From assembly GCA_035945115.1 (NCBI GenBank), contig DASZAN010000059.1, positions 1 to 64,000 on the forward strand: a DNA stretch of 64,000 bases, in the 5' to 3' direction. The DNA is from DAHUYF01 sp035945115 (GTDB lineage Bacteria > Pseudomonadota > Alphaproteobacteria > ATCC43930 > CGMCC-115725). The notes beneath the pieces are model-generated. The model saw only the letters and a program-made list of their open reading frames with translations. It was not told the origin of the DNA and made no database searches. Positions 24,596 through 33,257 of the stretch are shown piece after piece. The number at the start of each line of letters is the position of its first letter. Positions within the stretch are counted from its first letter, which is position 1. Both the position numbers and the translations under genes were made by a program.

Positions 24596-26065
24596 CTAAC
24601 GCGCACGGGCGATCTCCAGAAGACGATCGATGTCGAGATGCGCTTCGAGATGCGCGGCAAGCGCATCGAGCGTTTCCTCGACGCGCCGCTCGTAATCGAG
24701 GCTGGCATCGCCCACGCCGCCGAGCCGTGCGAGAAAGGTGCGGCGAAAGGCATCGCTGGCGAAGAGGCCATGGAGATGGCAGCCGCAAACGCGGCCATCG
24801 GCGGACACGGCGCCGTCGGCGCGGCCGGCAAGATGCAGCAGCGGCCGCGCCGCATCGGCACCAGTGGTGCGGCCCGCATGCATTTCATAGCCGCGCACCG
24901 CCGCGCCGCTCGCGCGCTCGACGCCGCTCGTCTCGACCAGCACCTTCTCCGCGGTAAGCGCGGTTTCGACGTCGAGGAGACCGAGGCCCGGCGCTTCGCC
25001 CGGCGGGCCTTCGATGCCCTGGGGATCGGCGATGCTGCGGCCCAGCATCTGGTAGCCGCCGCAAATGCCGAGCACGTGCCCGCCGCGGCGGCGATGGGCG
25101 ATGATGTCGATGTCCCAGCCTTCCGCGCGGAGCGCCGCGAGATCGGCGAGCGTCGCCTTCGAGCCCGGCAAAAGCACGAGATCGGCGAGCGGCAGCGGCC
25201 GGCCGGGCATGACGAGATCGATCGCGACGCCCGGCTCCGCCGCCAGCGGATCGAGATCGTCGAAATTGGCGATGCGCGGCAGGCGTGGCACGGCGATGCG
25301 CAACTTCTCTGTCGTGCCACGGTCGCGCGGCCAGTCCTCGAGCACCACCCCGTCTTCCGCCGGCAGTTGCCGCGCCCCGGGAAAGAACGGCACGACGCCG
25401 AGACACGGCAGCGCCGTCCGTTGGCCGATCGTGTCGAGCGCGCCGTCGAAGAGACGGACATCGCCGCGGAACTTGTTGACGATGTAGCCCCGGAGCCGCT
25501 CGCGCTCGCTTCTCTCGAGGAGCGCGTAAGTGCCGCAGAGCGAGGCGATGACGCCGCCCCGCTCGATGTCCCCCACCAGCACGACCGGCACGTCCGCCGC
25601 CTCGGCGAACCCCATATTGGCGACGTCGCCAGCGCGCAGATTGACCTCGGCGGCGCTGCCGGCGCCTTCCACCAGCACGATATCGGCATCCGCGCAGAGG
25701 CGGGTGAAGCTTCTGAGAATCTCCGGCAGAAGCCGCGGCTTCAGCGCGTGGTAATCGCGCGCGCTCGCGGTGCCGACGACGCGCCCGGAGACGACGAGCT
25801 GCGCCGCGCACTCCTGCTGCGGCTTCAGCAGCACCGGGTTCATGTCGATGATCGGCTTGACACCGCAGGCGCGCGCCTGCAGCGCCTGCGCGCGCCCGAT
25901 CTCGCCGCCCGCGGCGACCGCGGCATTGTTCGACATGTTCTGCGGCTTGAACGGACGCACCGCGAGGCCACGCCGGGTCAAGGCGCGCGCGATACCGGCG
26001 ACGAGCAGCGATTTCCCGACATCGGAGCCGGTGCCTTGCAGCATGATCGCGGGCGTGCGTCGCAT
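24596..26065 (-). CDS. cobQ: Cobyric acid synthase
   Basis: A 489-residue glutamine-dependent amidase that makes the b, d, e and g amides of adenosylcobyrinic acid a,c-diamide. The N-terminal dethiobiotin-synthetase-like ATPase domain starts at ATG 26065 (AIMLQGTGSDVGKSLLVAG, FKPQNMSNNAAV, LVEGAGSAAEVNLR). The C-terminal triad-type glutaminase domain has GHVLGICGGYQMLG and CHLHGLFASDAF. It is the last gene of the riboswitch-led operon. A 30-base perfect palindrome in the gap before it may modulate its expression relative to cobO. Confidence 0.95.
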   Translation of the reverse strand: MRRTPAIMLQGTGSDVGKSLLVAGIARALTRRGLAVRPFKPQNMSNNAAVAAGGEIGRAQALQARACGVKPIIDMNPVLLKPQQECAAQLVVSGRVVGTASARDYHALKPRLLPEILRSFTRLCADADIVLVEGAGSAAEVNLRAGDVANMGFAEAADVPVVLVGDIERGGVIASLCGTYALLERSERERLRGYIVNKFRGDVRLFDGALDTIGQRTALPCLGVVPFFPGARQLPAEDGVVLEDWPRDRGTTEKLRIAVPRLPRIANFDDLDPLAAEPGVAIDLVMPGRPLPLADLVLLPGSKATLADLAALRAEGWDIDIIAHRRRGGHVLGICGGYQMLGRSIADPQGIEGPPGEAPGLGLLDVETALTAEKVLVETSGVERASGAAVRGYEMHAGRTTGADAARPLLHLAGRADGAVSADGRVCGCHLHGLFASDAFRRTFLARLGGVGDASLDYERRVEETLDALAAHLEAHLDIDRLLEIARAR

Positions 26066-26091
26066 CACGCGTGCCCCCTCCAAACCAAACG

Positions 26092-26121
26092 CGCCCCTCC
26101 CCCCTCGAGGGGGGAGGGGCG
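26092..26121. repeat. 30-bp perfect palindrome between cobO and cobQ
   Basis: Arms cgcccctccccc and gggggaggggcg flank a ctcgag centre; the whole sequence is self-complementary. It lies in the 91-base cobO-cobQ gap and is related to the palindrome inside cobH at 21580-21613. It could stall or attenuate transcription or protect the upstream mRNA end. There is no T-run, so it is not a standard terminator. Confidence 0.85.
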
Positions 26122-26156
26122 GCAAATCGGCGCTGTGAAATTCTCTGCCACGATCA

Positions 26157-26780
26157 TCAAAACTCGATTCCCGCTTGCGCTTTGACGCCGCTCCGGAAGG
26201 GGTGCTTCACCAGCGTCATCTCGGTGACGAGGTCGGCGATCTCGATGAGCTCGGGCTTGGCGTTGCGACCGGTGACGACGACGTGGAGATCGCGCGGCTT
26301 CGCCTTGAGCGTCTCCACCACCTCGGCGATCGGCAGATAGTCGTAGCGCAGCACGATGTTGAGCTCGTCGAGAAGAATGAGGCGATAGGCGGGATCGGCA
26401 ATCAGCGCCTTCGCCTGATCCCAGGCGGCGCGCGCGGCGGCGATGTCGCGGGCGCGGTCTTGCGTGTCCCAGGTGAAACCTTCGCCCATCGCGCGGCAGG
26501 TGACGAGCTCGGGAAAGCGCTGAAGCACGTGGCGTTCGCCCGTGTCCCACGCGCCCTTGATGAATTGCACGATGCCGACGCGCAGGCCGTGGCCCAAGCA
26601 ACGCATCACCATGCCGAAGGCCGCCGTCGATTTGCCCTTGCCGGTGCCGGTATGGACGATGACGAGGCCGCGCTCCTCGGTCTTGGTGGCGAGAATCTTG
26701 GCGCGCGCCGCTTTGCGCTTCGCCATCTTCTCGGCATGGCGGCGGTTGAGCTCCTCTTCGCTCTCGGCGGGCTCGCTCAT
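26157..26780 (-). CDS. cobO: Cob(I)yrinic acid a,c-diamide adenosyltransferase
   Basis: A 207-residue CobA/CobO-type ATP:corrinoid adenosyltransferase that forms the Co-C bond from ATP. It begins at an ATG overlapping the cobN stop (ATGA). Visible motifs are the P-loop VIVHTGTGKGKSTAAFG, VGIVQFIKGAW, LILLDELNIVLRYDYL and VVVTGRNAKPELIEIADLV. The N-terminus is a charged helix (NRRHAEKMAKRKAARAK). Confidence 0.95.
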   Translation of the reverse strand: MSEPAESEEELNRRHAEKMAKRKAARAKILATKTEERGLVIVHTGTGKGKSTAAFGMVMRCLGHGLRVGIVQFIKGAWDTGERHVLQRFPELVTCRAMGEGFTWDTQDRARDIAAARAAWDQAKALIADPAYRLILLDELNIVLRYDYLPIAEVVETLKAKPRDLHVVVTGRNAKPELIEIADLVTEMTLVKHPFRSGVKAQAGIEF

Positions 26781-29700
26781 CGTCCGTCCAACCGCTCGAG
26801 TGCCTCGCTTATCGCGTTGCGCCACGGCCGCCACAGACCGCGCTCGATCGCCTCGCCGAGCCGCGCCGCGATCTCGCGCAGTGCATCGGGATTGTGAGCC
26901 TCGAGAAAACCGCGTACCTCCGGCGCCTCGACATAAGCCTCGTAGACCGCGTCGAAATGGTGGTCCTTCACCGCGCGCGCCGTGGCGGCGAAGGCGAAGA
27001 GGTAATCGACGGTCGCCGCCATCTCGAAGCCGCCCTTGTAGCCGTGGCGCATCACGCCCTTGAGCCATTTGGGATTGACGACGCGGGCATGGACGACACG
27101 CGCCACCTCCTCTTCGAGCGTGCGAATGCGCGGCTGCTCCGGGCGGGAATGATCGGCGTGATAGACGGCGGGCGCGGCCCCGGAGAGATGGCGCACGGTG
27201 ACCGCAAGGCCGCCCTCGAACTGATAGTAATCGTCGCTGTCGAGGAGATCGTGCTCGCGATTGTCCTGGTTCTGCACCACCGCCTCGACATCGCGCAGGC
27301 GCTCGCGGAAGAGCGCGTGCTCGGCCACCCCTTGCGCGCCCGCACCATAGGCATAGCCACCCCATTCGAGATAAGCCTCGGCGAGGTCGCCGTCGTCCTG
27401 CCACAGGCGCTCATCGATGAGCGCCTGGAGCCCCGCGCCGTAAGCGCCGGGCTTGCTGCCGAAGACGCGATGACCGGCGCGGCGCGCCGCTTCATCGCGC
27501 GCCATGCCTTGCGCCTCGAGGCGGGCGCGATCTGTGGCGACGCGTGCGGCGAGCGGGTTGATCTCCGCCGGCTCGTCGAGCGCCGCCACCGCGCGCGCAA
27601 CGCTGTCGACGAGGTCGATGAGGTTGGGAAAGGCGTCGCGGAAAAATCCCGAGATGCGCAAGGTGACGTCAACGCGCGGTCGGTCCAGCACCGACGCCGG
27701 CAAAATCTCGAAGCCGGTCACGCGCCCGGTCCGCGTCTCCCATTGCGGACGGACACCCATCAGCGCCAGCGCCTGCGCCACGTCGTCGCCGCCGGTGCGC
27801 ATGTTGGACGTGCCCCAGGCGGAAAGCGCCAAGCGCCGCGGATACGTCCCATGCTCCTGTGCGTGGCGGGTGACGAGAAGCGCGGCCGACTTCCAGCCGA
27901 GCTGCCACGCCGCCGGCGTCGGCACCGCGCGCGTGTCGAGCGAGTAGAAATTGCGCCCGGTCGGCAGCACCTCGGGCCGGCCGCGGCTCGGCGCGCCCGA
28001 GGGGCCCGGCGCCACGAAGCGGCCGGCGAGGCCACGCATTAAGCCATCGCGTTCCGCCGCGCCGCAGGCGATGACCGCCGGCCGGAGATCATTCTCGATC
28101 CATTGCAGCACGGCGCGGCTCTCGCGCCAGCCTTCCTCCGGCTTGCGCTCGCCCGCGACGAGCGCCCGCGCGAGCTGCTCGAGCCGCTCCACGGTGTCGC
28201 CGGTGCTGCGCCATGGACTTCCGCCGGCAAGCGCCGCCGGCTTGGCGCCGCTCCAGGACGCGCCGAGCTCGGCGCCCAACGGATCGACGCCGAGCGCCAG
28301 ATCATTGGCAAGCGCGCGGATGAGCGATGCCTGATGCGGCTGCGCGCCGCGCGGCAGCCGGGCCAGCGCCACCAGCAAATCGGTGAGCGGCTCGCCCGCG
28401 GGCGCGCGGCCGAAGATGTGGAGGCCGTCGCGGATCTGCATCTCCTTGAGCTCGCACAGATAAGCGTCGAGCTTGCCGAGCGCGGCGTCGTCAGTCTCGT
28501 CGCCGGCGATCCCGCAATCGCGGTCGAGGCCGCTCGCGCGCACGAGCTCGAGGATTTGCCCGCGCAGCAACTTCAGGCGGCGCGGATCCGTGCCCGACGC
28601 GGCGTAGTACTCGTCGACGAGCCGCTCGAGCTCGGCGAGGCGGCCGTAGCTCTCGGCGCGCGTCAAGGGCGGCGTCAGGTGATCGATGATCACCGCTTGC
28701 GCGCGGCGCTTCGCCTGCGTGCCCTCGCCGGGATCGTTGACGATGAAGGGATAGAGATGCGGCAACGGCCCTAACGCCGCCTCGGGAAAGCACTCGGCCG
28801 AGAGCGCCACTGCCTTGCCCGGCAGCCATTCGAGATTGCCGTGCTTGCCGAAATGAACGACCGCATGGGCGCGGAGCCCGTCGCTGATCCAGGCGTAGAG
28901 GGCGAGATAGCCATGCGGCGGCACCAGTGCCGGATCGTGATAGCGTTGCGCGGGATCGAGGTTGTAGCCGCGCGCCGGCTGCAGTGCCACGGCGATATTG
29001 CCGCAGCGGAACGCGGGCATGGCGAAGTGCCCGCAGTCGAGCCGGCTCTCGCGGAAGAACGGATCGCGCTCGGCCACGCCCCAGCGCGCCGACACTTTGT
29101 CCTGTACCGCCCGCGGCAGGCTCGCGAAATAGGCGCCGTAGTCGCTGCGCGGAAATTCCTCTCCGCCCGGCCGGTTGTGGCCTTTCGCGGAATTGGTGGG
29201 CCCGGCGAGAAGGCGCTGCACCAGGGCGTCGCCGTTCGCCGGAATGTCCTCGACGCGGTAACCGGCTTCTTTGAGCGCGTGCAGCATGTCGACGACGCTT
29301 TGCGGCGTGTCGAGGCCGACGCCGTTGCCGATGCGGCCGTCGCGGTTGGGATAGTTGGCGAGCACGATCGCGATGCGACGCGCCTCGGCGGGCGTCTGGC
29401 GCAAGCGCACCCAGTTGCGGGCGAGATCGGCGGCGAAGGCGATGCGGTCCGCGATGGGCGCGTAGGCGACGATGTCGCATTCGCTGAGAGGATCGCGGGA
29501 TGCCGCCGCCTTGAAGGAGAGTGCGCGGGTGATGATGCGGCCGTCGATCTCGGGCAGCGCCGCATTCATGGCGATGTCGCGTGCGCCGAGGCCCTGCGTT
29601 CCCTCGCGCCAGGAGCGCTCGTCGCCGCCCGAAAAGATGATCTGCAGCACCGGGCAATCGGCCGCATCGAAAACGCCGGCGCGATGCGCCTCGCCGGGCG

Positions 29701-30523
29701 ACGACGCGGCAAAGGCGGTGGCATTCAGCACGACATCGGGCGGCGCCGCCGCCAGGATTTCGCCGATGATCGCCGTCGATTGCGCGTCCTTGAGGCTCGT
29801 CGCGAAGATGGGAAGAGGATTGAGGCCGCGCGCCAGCAGCGCCGCGATGAGCGCATCGACCGGCGCCGTGTTCGCCGCCTGCACGAGGGCGCGGTAGAAG
29901 ACGATGGCGGCGACGGGCTCGCCCGCGCGCCAGCGGGGGCGAATGTCTTCGAGGCCGACCGCCGCGCCTTCAGGCCAATAGAGCCCGGCATGGAGCAGCG
30001 GCGCCGGCTCGCGCCAGGTCACCTCGCGGCCGAGCAGGCTTGCCGCATAGCGCAGGAGCTGCTCGGCATTGGCGGCGCCGCCTTCGGCGAGATAGCGCCA
30101 GAGCCGATGCGCGGCAGCGCGCGACAGCGTCGCCATGTCGGCGAGCTCGGCATCCGCCTGATCGTCGCCCGGCAGGAGCGCGAGCAGGATGCCGTGCTCC
30201 CGCGCCAGCGCCGACAGGCGATCGACGCCGTATGGCCAGTAGCCGCGGCCACCGAGCAGCCGCACGACGACGAGCCGCGCCTGCGACAGCACCTGATCGA
30301 TATAGAGATCGACGGAGTAGTGGTGGCCGAGCTTCAAGAGGCTGGCGAGGCGGAGGCTCGGCAAATCGCCCGCGCCGGCAACGAGCCGGCGTTGCGCCGC
30401 GGCGAGACAAGCGAGCTCGCTGTCCGCGGCCGAGAGCACGACGATGTCGCCCGGCGTCTGGCCGAGATCGACCGCGGCGCTGCCGTCGCTGATCGTGCCT
30501 GGTTGTGCGGCCAAGAGATGCAT
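26777..30523 (-). CDS. cobN: Cobaltochelatase large subunit
   Basis: A 1248-residue CobN of the Mg-chelatase BchH superfamily. In the late-insertion pathway it inserts cobalt into hydrogenobyrinic acid a,c-diamide together with the AAA+ partners CobS and CobT. Recognisable stretches include VVHFGKHGNLEWLPGKAVALS, YNLDPAQRYHDPALVPPHGY, AWGTSNMRTGGDDVAQALAL and GYKGGFEMAATVDYLF. The length matches the family. The ATG at 30523 has an agaagag Shine-Dalgarno. It lies between cobW and cobO in the riboswitch operon. No chelatase CobS/CobT genes are in the window, so its partners are unknown. Confidence 0.95.
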   Translation of the reverse strand: MHLLAAQPGTISDGSAAVDLGQTPGDIVVLSAADSELACLAAAQRRLVAGAGDLPSLRLASLLKLGHHYSVDLYIDQVLSQARLVVVRLLGGRGYWPYGVDRLSALAREHGILLALLPGDDQADAELADMATLSRAAAHRLWRYLAEGGAANAEQLLRYAASLLGREVTWREPAPLLHAGLYWPEGAAVGLEDIRPRWRAGEPVAAIVFYRALVQAANTAPVDALIAALLARGLNPLPIFATSLKDAQSTAIIGEILAAAPPDVVLNATAFAASSPGEAHRAGVFDAADCPVLQIIFSGGDERSWREGTQGLGARDIAMNAALPEIDGRIITRALSFKAAASRDPLSECDIVAYAPIADRIAFAADLARNWVRLRQTPAEARRIAIVLANYPNRDGRIGNGVGLDTPQSVVDMLHALKEAGYRVEDIPANGDALVQRLLAGPTNSAKGHNRPGGEEFPRSDYGAYFASLPRAVQDKVSARWGVAERDPFFRESRLDCGHFAMPAFRCGNIAVALQPARGYNLDPAQRYHDPALVPPHGYLALYAWISDGLRAHAVVHFGKHGNLEWLPGKAVALSAECFPEAALGPLPHLYPFIVNDPGEGTQAKRRAQAVIIDHLTPPLTRAESYGRLAELERLVDEYYAASGTDPRRLKLLRGQILELVRASGLDRDCGIAGDETDDAALGKLDAYLCELKEMQIRDGLHIFGRAPAGEPLTDLLVALARLPRGAQPHQASLIRALANDLALGVDPLGAELGASWSGAKPAALAGGSPWRSTGDTVERLEQLARALVAGERKPEEGWRESRAVLQWIENDLRPAVIACGAAERDGLMRGLAGRFVAPGPSGAPSRGRPEVLPTGRNFYSLDTRAVPTPAAWQLGWKSAALLVTRHAQEHGTYPRRLALSAWGTSNMRTGGDDVAQALALMGVRPQWETRTGRVTGFEILPASVLDRPRVDVTLRISGFFRDAFPNLIDLVDSVARAVAALDEPAEINPLAARVATDRARLEAQGMARDEAARRAGHRVFGSKPGAYGAGLQALIDERLWQDDGDLAEAYLEWGGYAYGAGAQGVAEHALFRERLRDVEAVVQNQDNREHDLLDSDDYYQFEGGLAVTVRHLSGAAPAVYHADHSRPEQPRIRTLEEEVARVVHARVVNPKWLKGVMRHGYKGGFEMAATVDYLFAFAATARAVKDHHFDAVYEAYVEAPEVRGFLEAHNPDALREIAARLGEAIERGLWRPWRNAISEALERLDGR

Positions 30524-30543
30524 GCGACTCTTCTAGCGAAAGC

Positions 30544-31569
30544 TCATGCCACGAGCGCCGCGCTGATCGCGGCGCGGTCGAGGCCTTTGAGGCCGATGAC
30601 AACGAGGCGCGAGAGCCGCGGCTCTTCGCGCTGCCAGGCGCGGTCGAAATAGTGATGGACGCGATCGCCGACCGCCTGAACCACCTGGCGGAAATCCTTG
30701 CCGGGCACGTCGAGGAAGCCTTTGAGCCGCAAGATGTCATGCGTCGCGATGATGCCGGCGAGGCGCGCCAGAAACGAGGCGGGATCGGCGACGGGGCCGC
30801 GCGTCACGACGAAGCTCTCGAAATCGTCGTGGTCATGTGTTTCGAGGCCGTCATGATAGGAGGGCCGGCTCGCGAGATCGTTTTCTGCGGCGGCCGAAAG
30901 CCCGAGCAGCACGGCGGGCGCCACTGTCGCCTCGCGCGTCCGCACCAACTTGACGCGCGCGCGCAGGCGCCGGCGCAGCCCCGCTTCCGTCGCCGCGAGC
31001 GCCGCCTCGTCGACGAGGTCGGTCTTGTTGAGGAGGACGAGATCGGCGCAAGCGAGTTGATCGCCGAAGACTTCTTCGAGGGGATCGTCGTGATCGCGCA
31101 CGGGATCGGCGGCGCGCTGCTGGGCGAGCGCCGTCGGGTCGGCGACAAAACGGCCGGCGGCGAGCGCCGCCGCGTCGATGACGGCGACGACACCGTCGAC
31201 GGTGACGCGCGCTTTCACCTCGGGCCAGGCGAAGGCTTGCACCAGCGGCTTCGGCAAGGCGAGACCGGAGGTCTCGATCACAATATGGTCGGGCGGCTCC
31301 GCGCGCTCGAGCAGCCGCTCGATCGCCGGCAGGAAGTCGTCGGCCACGGTGCAGCAGATGCAGCCATTGGCGAGCTCGATCACATCCTCGGCACGGCAGC
31401 GTTCCTCGCCGCAGCCAAGGAGGATGTCGCGGTCGATGCCGAGCTCGCCGAATTCGTTGATGACGAGCGCGAGGCGGCGGCCTTCCGCATGGGCGAGGAG
31501 ATGGCGGATAAGGCTCGTCTTGCCGGCCCCCAAGAAGCCGGTGACGATGGTGGCGGGAATTTTGCGCAT
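30544..31569 (-). CDS. cobW: CobW-family metal-chaperone GTPase
   Basis: A 341-residue G3E GTPase: P-loop VTGFLGAGKTSLIRHLL, the metal-binding CXCC in ANGCICCTVADDFLP, ETSGLALPKPLV, and the NKTD guanine motif (LLNKTDLVDEA). A C-terminal CobW domain and a short His/Asp segment (HDHDDFESF) follow. CobW is thought to deliver cobalt to CobN, which fits its position between cobU and cobN. The ATG overlaps the cobU stop by one base (TGATG). Confidence 0.94.
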   Translation of the reverse strand: MRKIPATIVTGFLGAGKTSLIRHLLAHAEGRRLALVINEFGELGIDRDILLGCGEERCRAEDVIELANGCICCTVADDFLPAIERLLERAEPPDHIVIETSGLALPKPLVQAFAWPEVKARVTVDGVVAVIDAAALAAGRFVADPTALAQQRAADPVRDHDDPLEEVFGDQLACADLVLLNKTDLVDEAALAATEAGLRRRLRARVKLVRTREATVAPAVLLGLSAAAENDLASRPSYHDGLETHDHDDFESFVVTRGPVADPASFLARLAGIIATHDILRLKGFLDVPGKDFRQVVQAVGDRVHHYFDRAWQREEPRLSRLVVIGLKGLDRAAISAALVA

Positions 31570-32138
31570 CAGGCGTTCTTGTCCTTGAGGATGAGCGGCA
31601 AGCCCGCGGCGACGAAGACGACGCGGTCGGCCGCGGCGGCGATCCTCTGATTGAGGCGTCCCGCCTGGTCGCGAAAGGCGCGGGCGAGCGCATTCTCCGG
31701 CACGATGCCGAGGCCGACCTCGTTGGCGATCAAGACGACCGGGCCGGCGAGCCTGGCGAGCGATGCCATAAGCGCGTCGCTCTCGGCCCCGAGCTCGCGC
31801 CCGGCTTCCATGAGATTGGCAAGCCAGAGCGTCAGGCAATCGACCAGGATGGGACGATCGGGCCTCGCTTCCGTGACGAGGCGGTCGGCCAAGGCGAGCG
31901 GCTCTTCGATGGTGGTCCAGCGCTCGCCGCGGCGGGCACGATGATCACGGATGCGCTCCGCCATTTCGCCGTCGCGCGCCTCCGCCGTCGCGAGATAAAG
32001 GGCGCGCACCGCTGCCTTTTCGACCAGCGTTTCGCCGTAGCGGCTCTTGCCGGAGCGGGCGCCGCCCAGCACCAGCGTCAACCGCGGCAATGCCGCGCTC
32101 GCCTGCGAAAAAGTCGAAGCCTCCACTCGATCCGACAA
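31569..32138 (-). CDS. cobU: Adenosylcobinamide kinase / guanylyltransferase
   Basis: A 189-residue bifunctional enzyme (CobU; CobP in aerobic nomenclature). It phosphorylates adenosylcobinamide and transfers GMP from GTP during nucleotide-loop assembly. The P-loop is LVLGGARSGKSRYGE; other motifs are LYLATAEARDGEMAERI, RDHRARRGERW and VLIANEVGLGIVPENALAR. The start codon is TTG at 32138, supported by ggagg four bases upstream. It is the first gene of the operon downstream of a cobalamin riboswitch. Confidence 0.95.
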   Translation of the reverse strand: MSDRVEASTFSQASAALPRLTLVLGGARSGKSRYGETLVEKAAVRALYLATAEARDGEMAERIRDHRARRGERWTTIEEPLALADRLVTEARPDRPILVDCLTLWLANLMEAGRELGAESDALMASLARLAGPVVLIANEVGLGIVPENALARAFRDQAGRLNQRIAAAADRVVFVAAGLPLILKDKNA

Positions 32139-32141
32139 GGT

Positions 32142-32156
32142 TCCTCCGCCCGAGGA
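32142..32156 (-). promoter_or_regulatory. Hairpin that hides the cobU ribosome-binding site
   Basis: On the minus strand tcctc-gggcg-gagga forms a small stem whose 3' arm contains the ggagg Shine-Dalgarno of cobU (TTG start four bases on). It lies just downstream of the riboswitch aptamer and could be its expression platform. This rests on hand pairing only. Confidence 0.5.
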
Positions 32157-32169
32157 TGGTCGGTTGCAC

Positions 32170-32325
32170 CAGCGCGGATGAGGAGGTCTCCTGGCTCGGG
32201 GTCGTCGACCGCGGCGCCTTCCCAGCGGCCCCGCCGCCAGTGGCTCGTCGTCGCGATCTCACCGCTTACAGTTGCGGGGGCAGCGCCGGCATTTCACCGG
32301 ACTTCCCTGTCTCATCGCGCCACGA
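32170..32325 (-). ncRNA. Cobalamin (adenosylcobalamin) riboswitch
   Basis: Read on the minus strand, the element shows the classic order of conserved segments. These are agggaagtccggtgaaatgc, then ctgcccccgcaactgtaagc, then the B12 box gccactggc, then gggaaggcg, and a closing gagccaggagacct. It lies 32-187 bases upstream of the cobU start and should repress the cobU-cobW-cobN-cobO-cobQ operon when cobalamin is plentiful. No poly-T terminator follows; a hairpin covering the Shine-Dalgarno suggests translational control. Boundaries are approximate. Confidence 0.95.
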
Positions 32326-32435
32326 CGCTAGCACGCGCGGAGGCATGGCGCCAGTCGCCGAGCCCCGGCGACAGGCTCGGCGAAAACTTGCACCCGTTTT
32401 GCGGTCGCAGCTGCGGCGCGTAGCGCCGCCGCCCT

Positions 32436-32564
32436 CTATCTCTCGCGCTGACCGAAGCGCCGCTGATCGTCGTGCCAGCAATGCGCGTTGGCCATGACGC
32501 CGGCGCAAAGCACGACGAAAGCGCCGATGCCGAGGGCAGCGACGATGAGATCGATGCTGCTCAT
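32436..32564 (-). CDS. Small single-TM protein (42 aa)
   Basis: ATG at 32564 preceded by a ggggagcgcttc Shine-Dalgarno. The peptide begins MSSIDLIVAALGIGAFVVLC, so most of its first 25 residues are one hydrophobic helix. A short His/Cys/Trp-containing, charged tail follows (ANAHCWHDDQRRFGQRER). It lies just upstream of the cobalamin riboswitch on the same strand. It is too short for family recognition; a membrane microprotein is plausible, and a role in cobalt handling is speculative. Confidence 0.45.
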   Translation of the reverse strand: MSSIDLIVAALGIGAFVVLCAGVMANAHCWHDDQRRFGQRER

Positions 32565-32582
32565 GAAGCGCTCCCCGTCCCC

Positions 32583-32602
32583 GCGGGTTCGACCGAACCC
32601 GC
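32583..32602. repeat. Perfect short inverted repeat (gcgggttcg / cgaacccgc)
   Basis: Nine-base arms separated by two bases form a strong hairpin between the two tiny ORFs, followed by a second small palindrome (ctcctcaggag). There is no adjacent T-run on either strand. It may be an mRNA processing or termination structure, or part of a leader. Confidence 0.6.
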
Positions 32603-32692
32603 TCCTCAGGAGGGAACGCCGTGGGCGCGGCGGCGTTGCAGATCGCCGCCAGCGCGTGCGCTAAGCGCGCGCAAGGTGCGCCAGACGCGGGT

Positions 32693-32815
32693 TCAGCTCA
32701 ATCTGACGAGCACGAACCCCGCGGCGACCCAAGCGAGACATGCCGCGATCACCAGCGCCCAAAACAAGAGATCATCGTGGTTCTCGCCGAGGAGCGGCGG
32801 CCTGCGGTCCATCAT
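32693..32815 (-). CDS. Small single-TM protein (40 aa)
   Basis: A tandem ATGATG start at 32815 opens a 40-residue peptide. The soluble N-terminus is MMDRRPPLLGENHDDLL and is followed by one hydrophobic helix (FWALVIAACLAWVAAGFVLV). No strong Shine-Dalgarno is visible. Together with the neighbouring 42-residue ORF it makes a pair of candidate membrane microproteins between the response regulator and the riboswitch. The call rests on composition and topology only. Confidence 0.35.
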   Translation of the reverse strand: MMDRRPPLLGENHDDLLFWALVIAACLAWVAAGFVLVRLS

Positions 32816-32873
32816 GCTAGATCGAACAGCGCCGGTTTCGTCTCACTCCCGGCCGCGGGCGCGATCACACTTT

Positions 32874-33257
32874 TCACACACTGGCGGGCGCGGCCGGTCC
32901 AGGGTGGCTGAGCGCTTCCCGCAGGGCGGCGCGCATCTCATCGGTCCGAACGGGCTTGAAGAGCAGCCGCCCCATCTGCTCCGCGTTGGCCGCCTGCGAG
33001 TAGTACCCCGTCGCGAAGAGGATGCGAATCTTCGGCTGGAGCGCCCGAGCCTGCTTCGCCAGCTCGAGCCCGTTCTGGCCGGGCATCACCACGTCGGTGA
33101 AGAGGATGTCGATCGGCTCGCGCGCGAGAATTCGCATCGCCTCGAGCGCGCTCGCCGCGGCAAAGACACGAAAGCCTTCGCACCGCAGCAGCTCGGCGAC
33201 GGGGGCGCGAACCTGGTCGTCGTCATCGACGAAGAGGACGGTCACGGTTTCTGCCAT
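32874..33257 (-). CDS. Single-domain response regulator (receiver only)
   Basis: A 127-residue receiver domain with no output domain. The acidic pocket is in VLFVDDDDQVRAP, the phospho-acceptor Asp in ILFTDVVMPGQNGLEL, the conserved Thr in ILFATGYYS, and the Lys in LLFKPVRTDEM. It may act as a CheY/DivK-like protein or phosphate sink. The ATG at 33257 begins MAETVTVLFVDDD. The reading frame stays open upstream for about 149 further codons without receiver similarity. No histidine kinase is adjacent. Confidence 0.9.
   Translation of the reverse strand: MAETVTVLFVDDDDQVRAPVAELLRCEGFRVFAAASALEAMRILAREPIDILFTDVVMPGQNGLELAKQARALQPKIRILFATGYYSQAANAEQMGRLLFKPVRTDEMRAALREALSHPGPAAPASV

Noticed and set aside
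23512..25689. A 725-codon minus-strand frame opposite cbiB and in another frame of cobQ
   Set aside because: It covers two certain genes in wrong frames; its Arg/Ser-rich start and His/Arg-rich end are shadow composition.
28841..30652. A 603-codon open frame on the plus strand opposite cobN
   Set aside because: It is antisense to a full-length, motif-complete cobN. Its composition (Arg/Glu/Ala/His-rich, no domain signatures) is what a GC-rich gene gives in the complementary frame.
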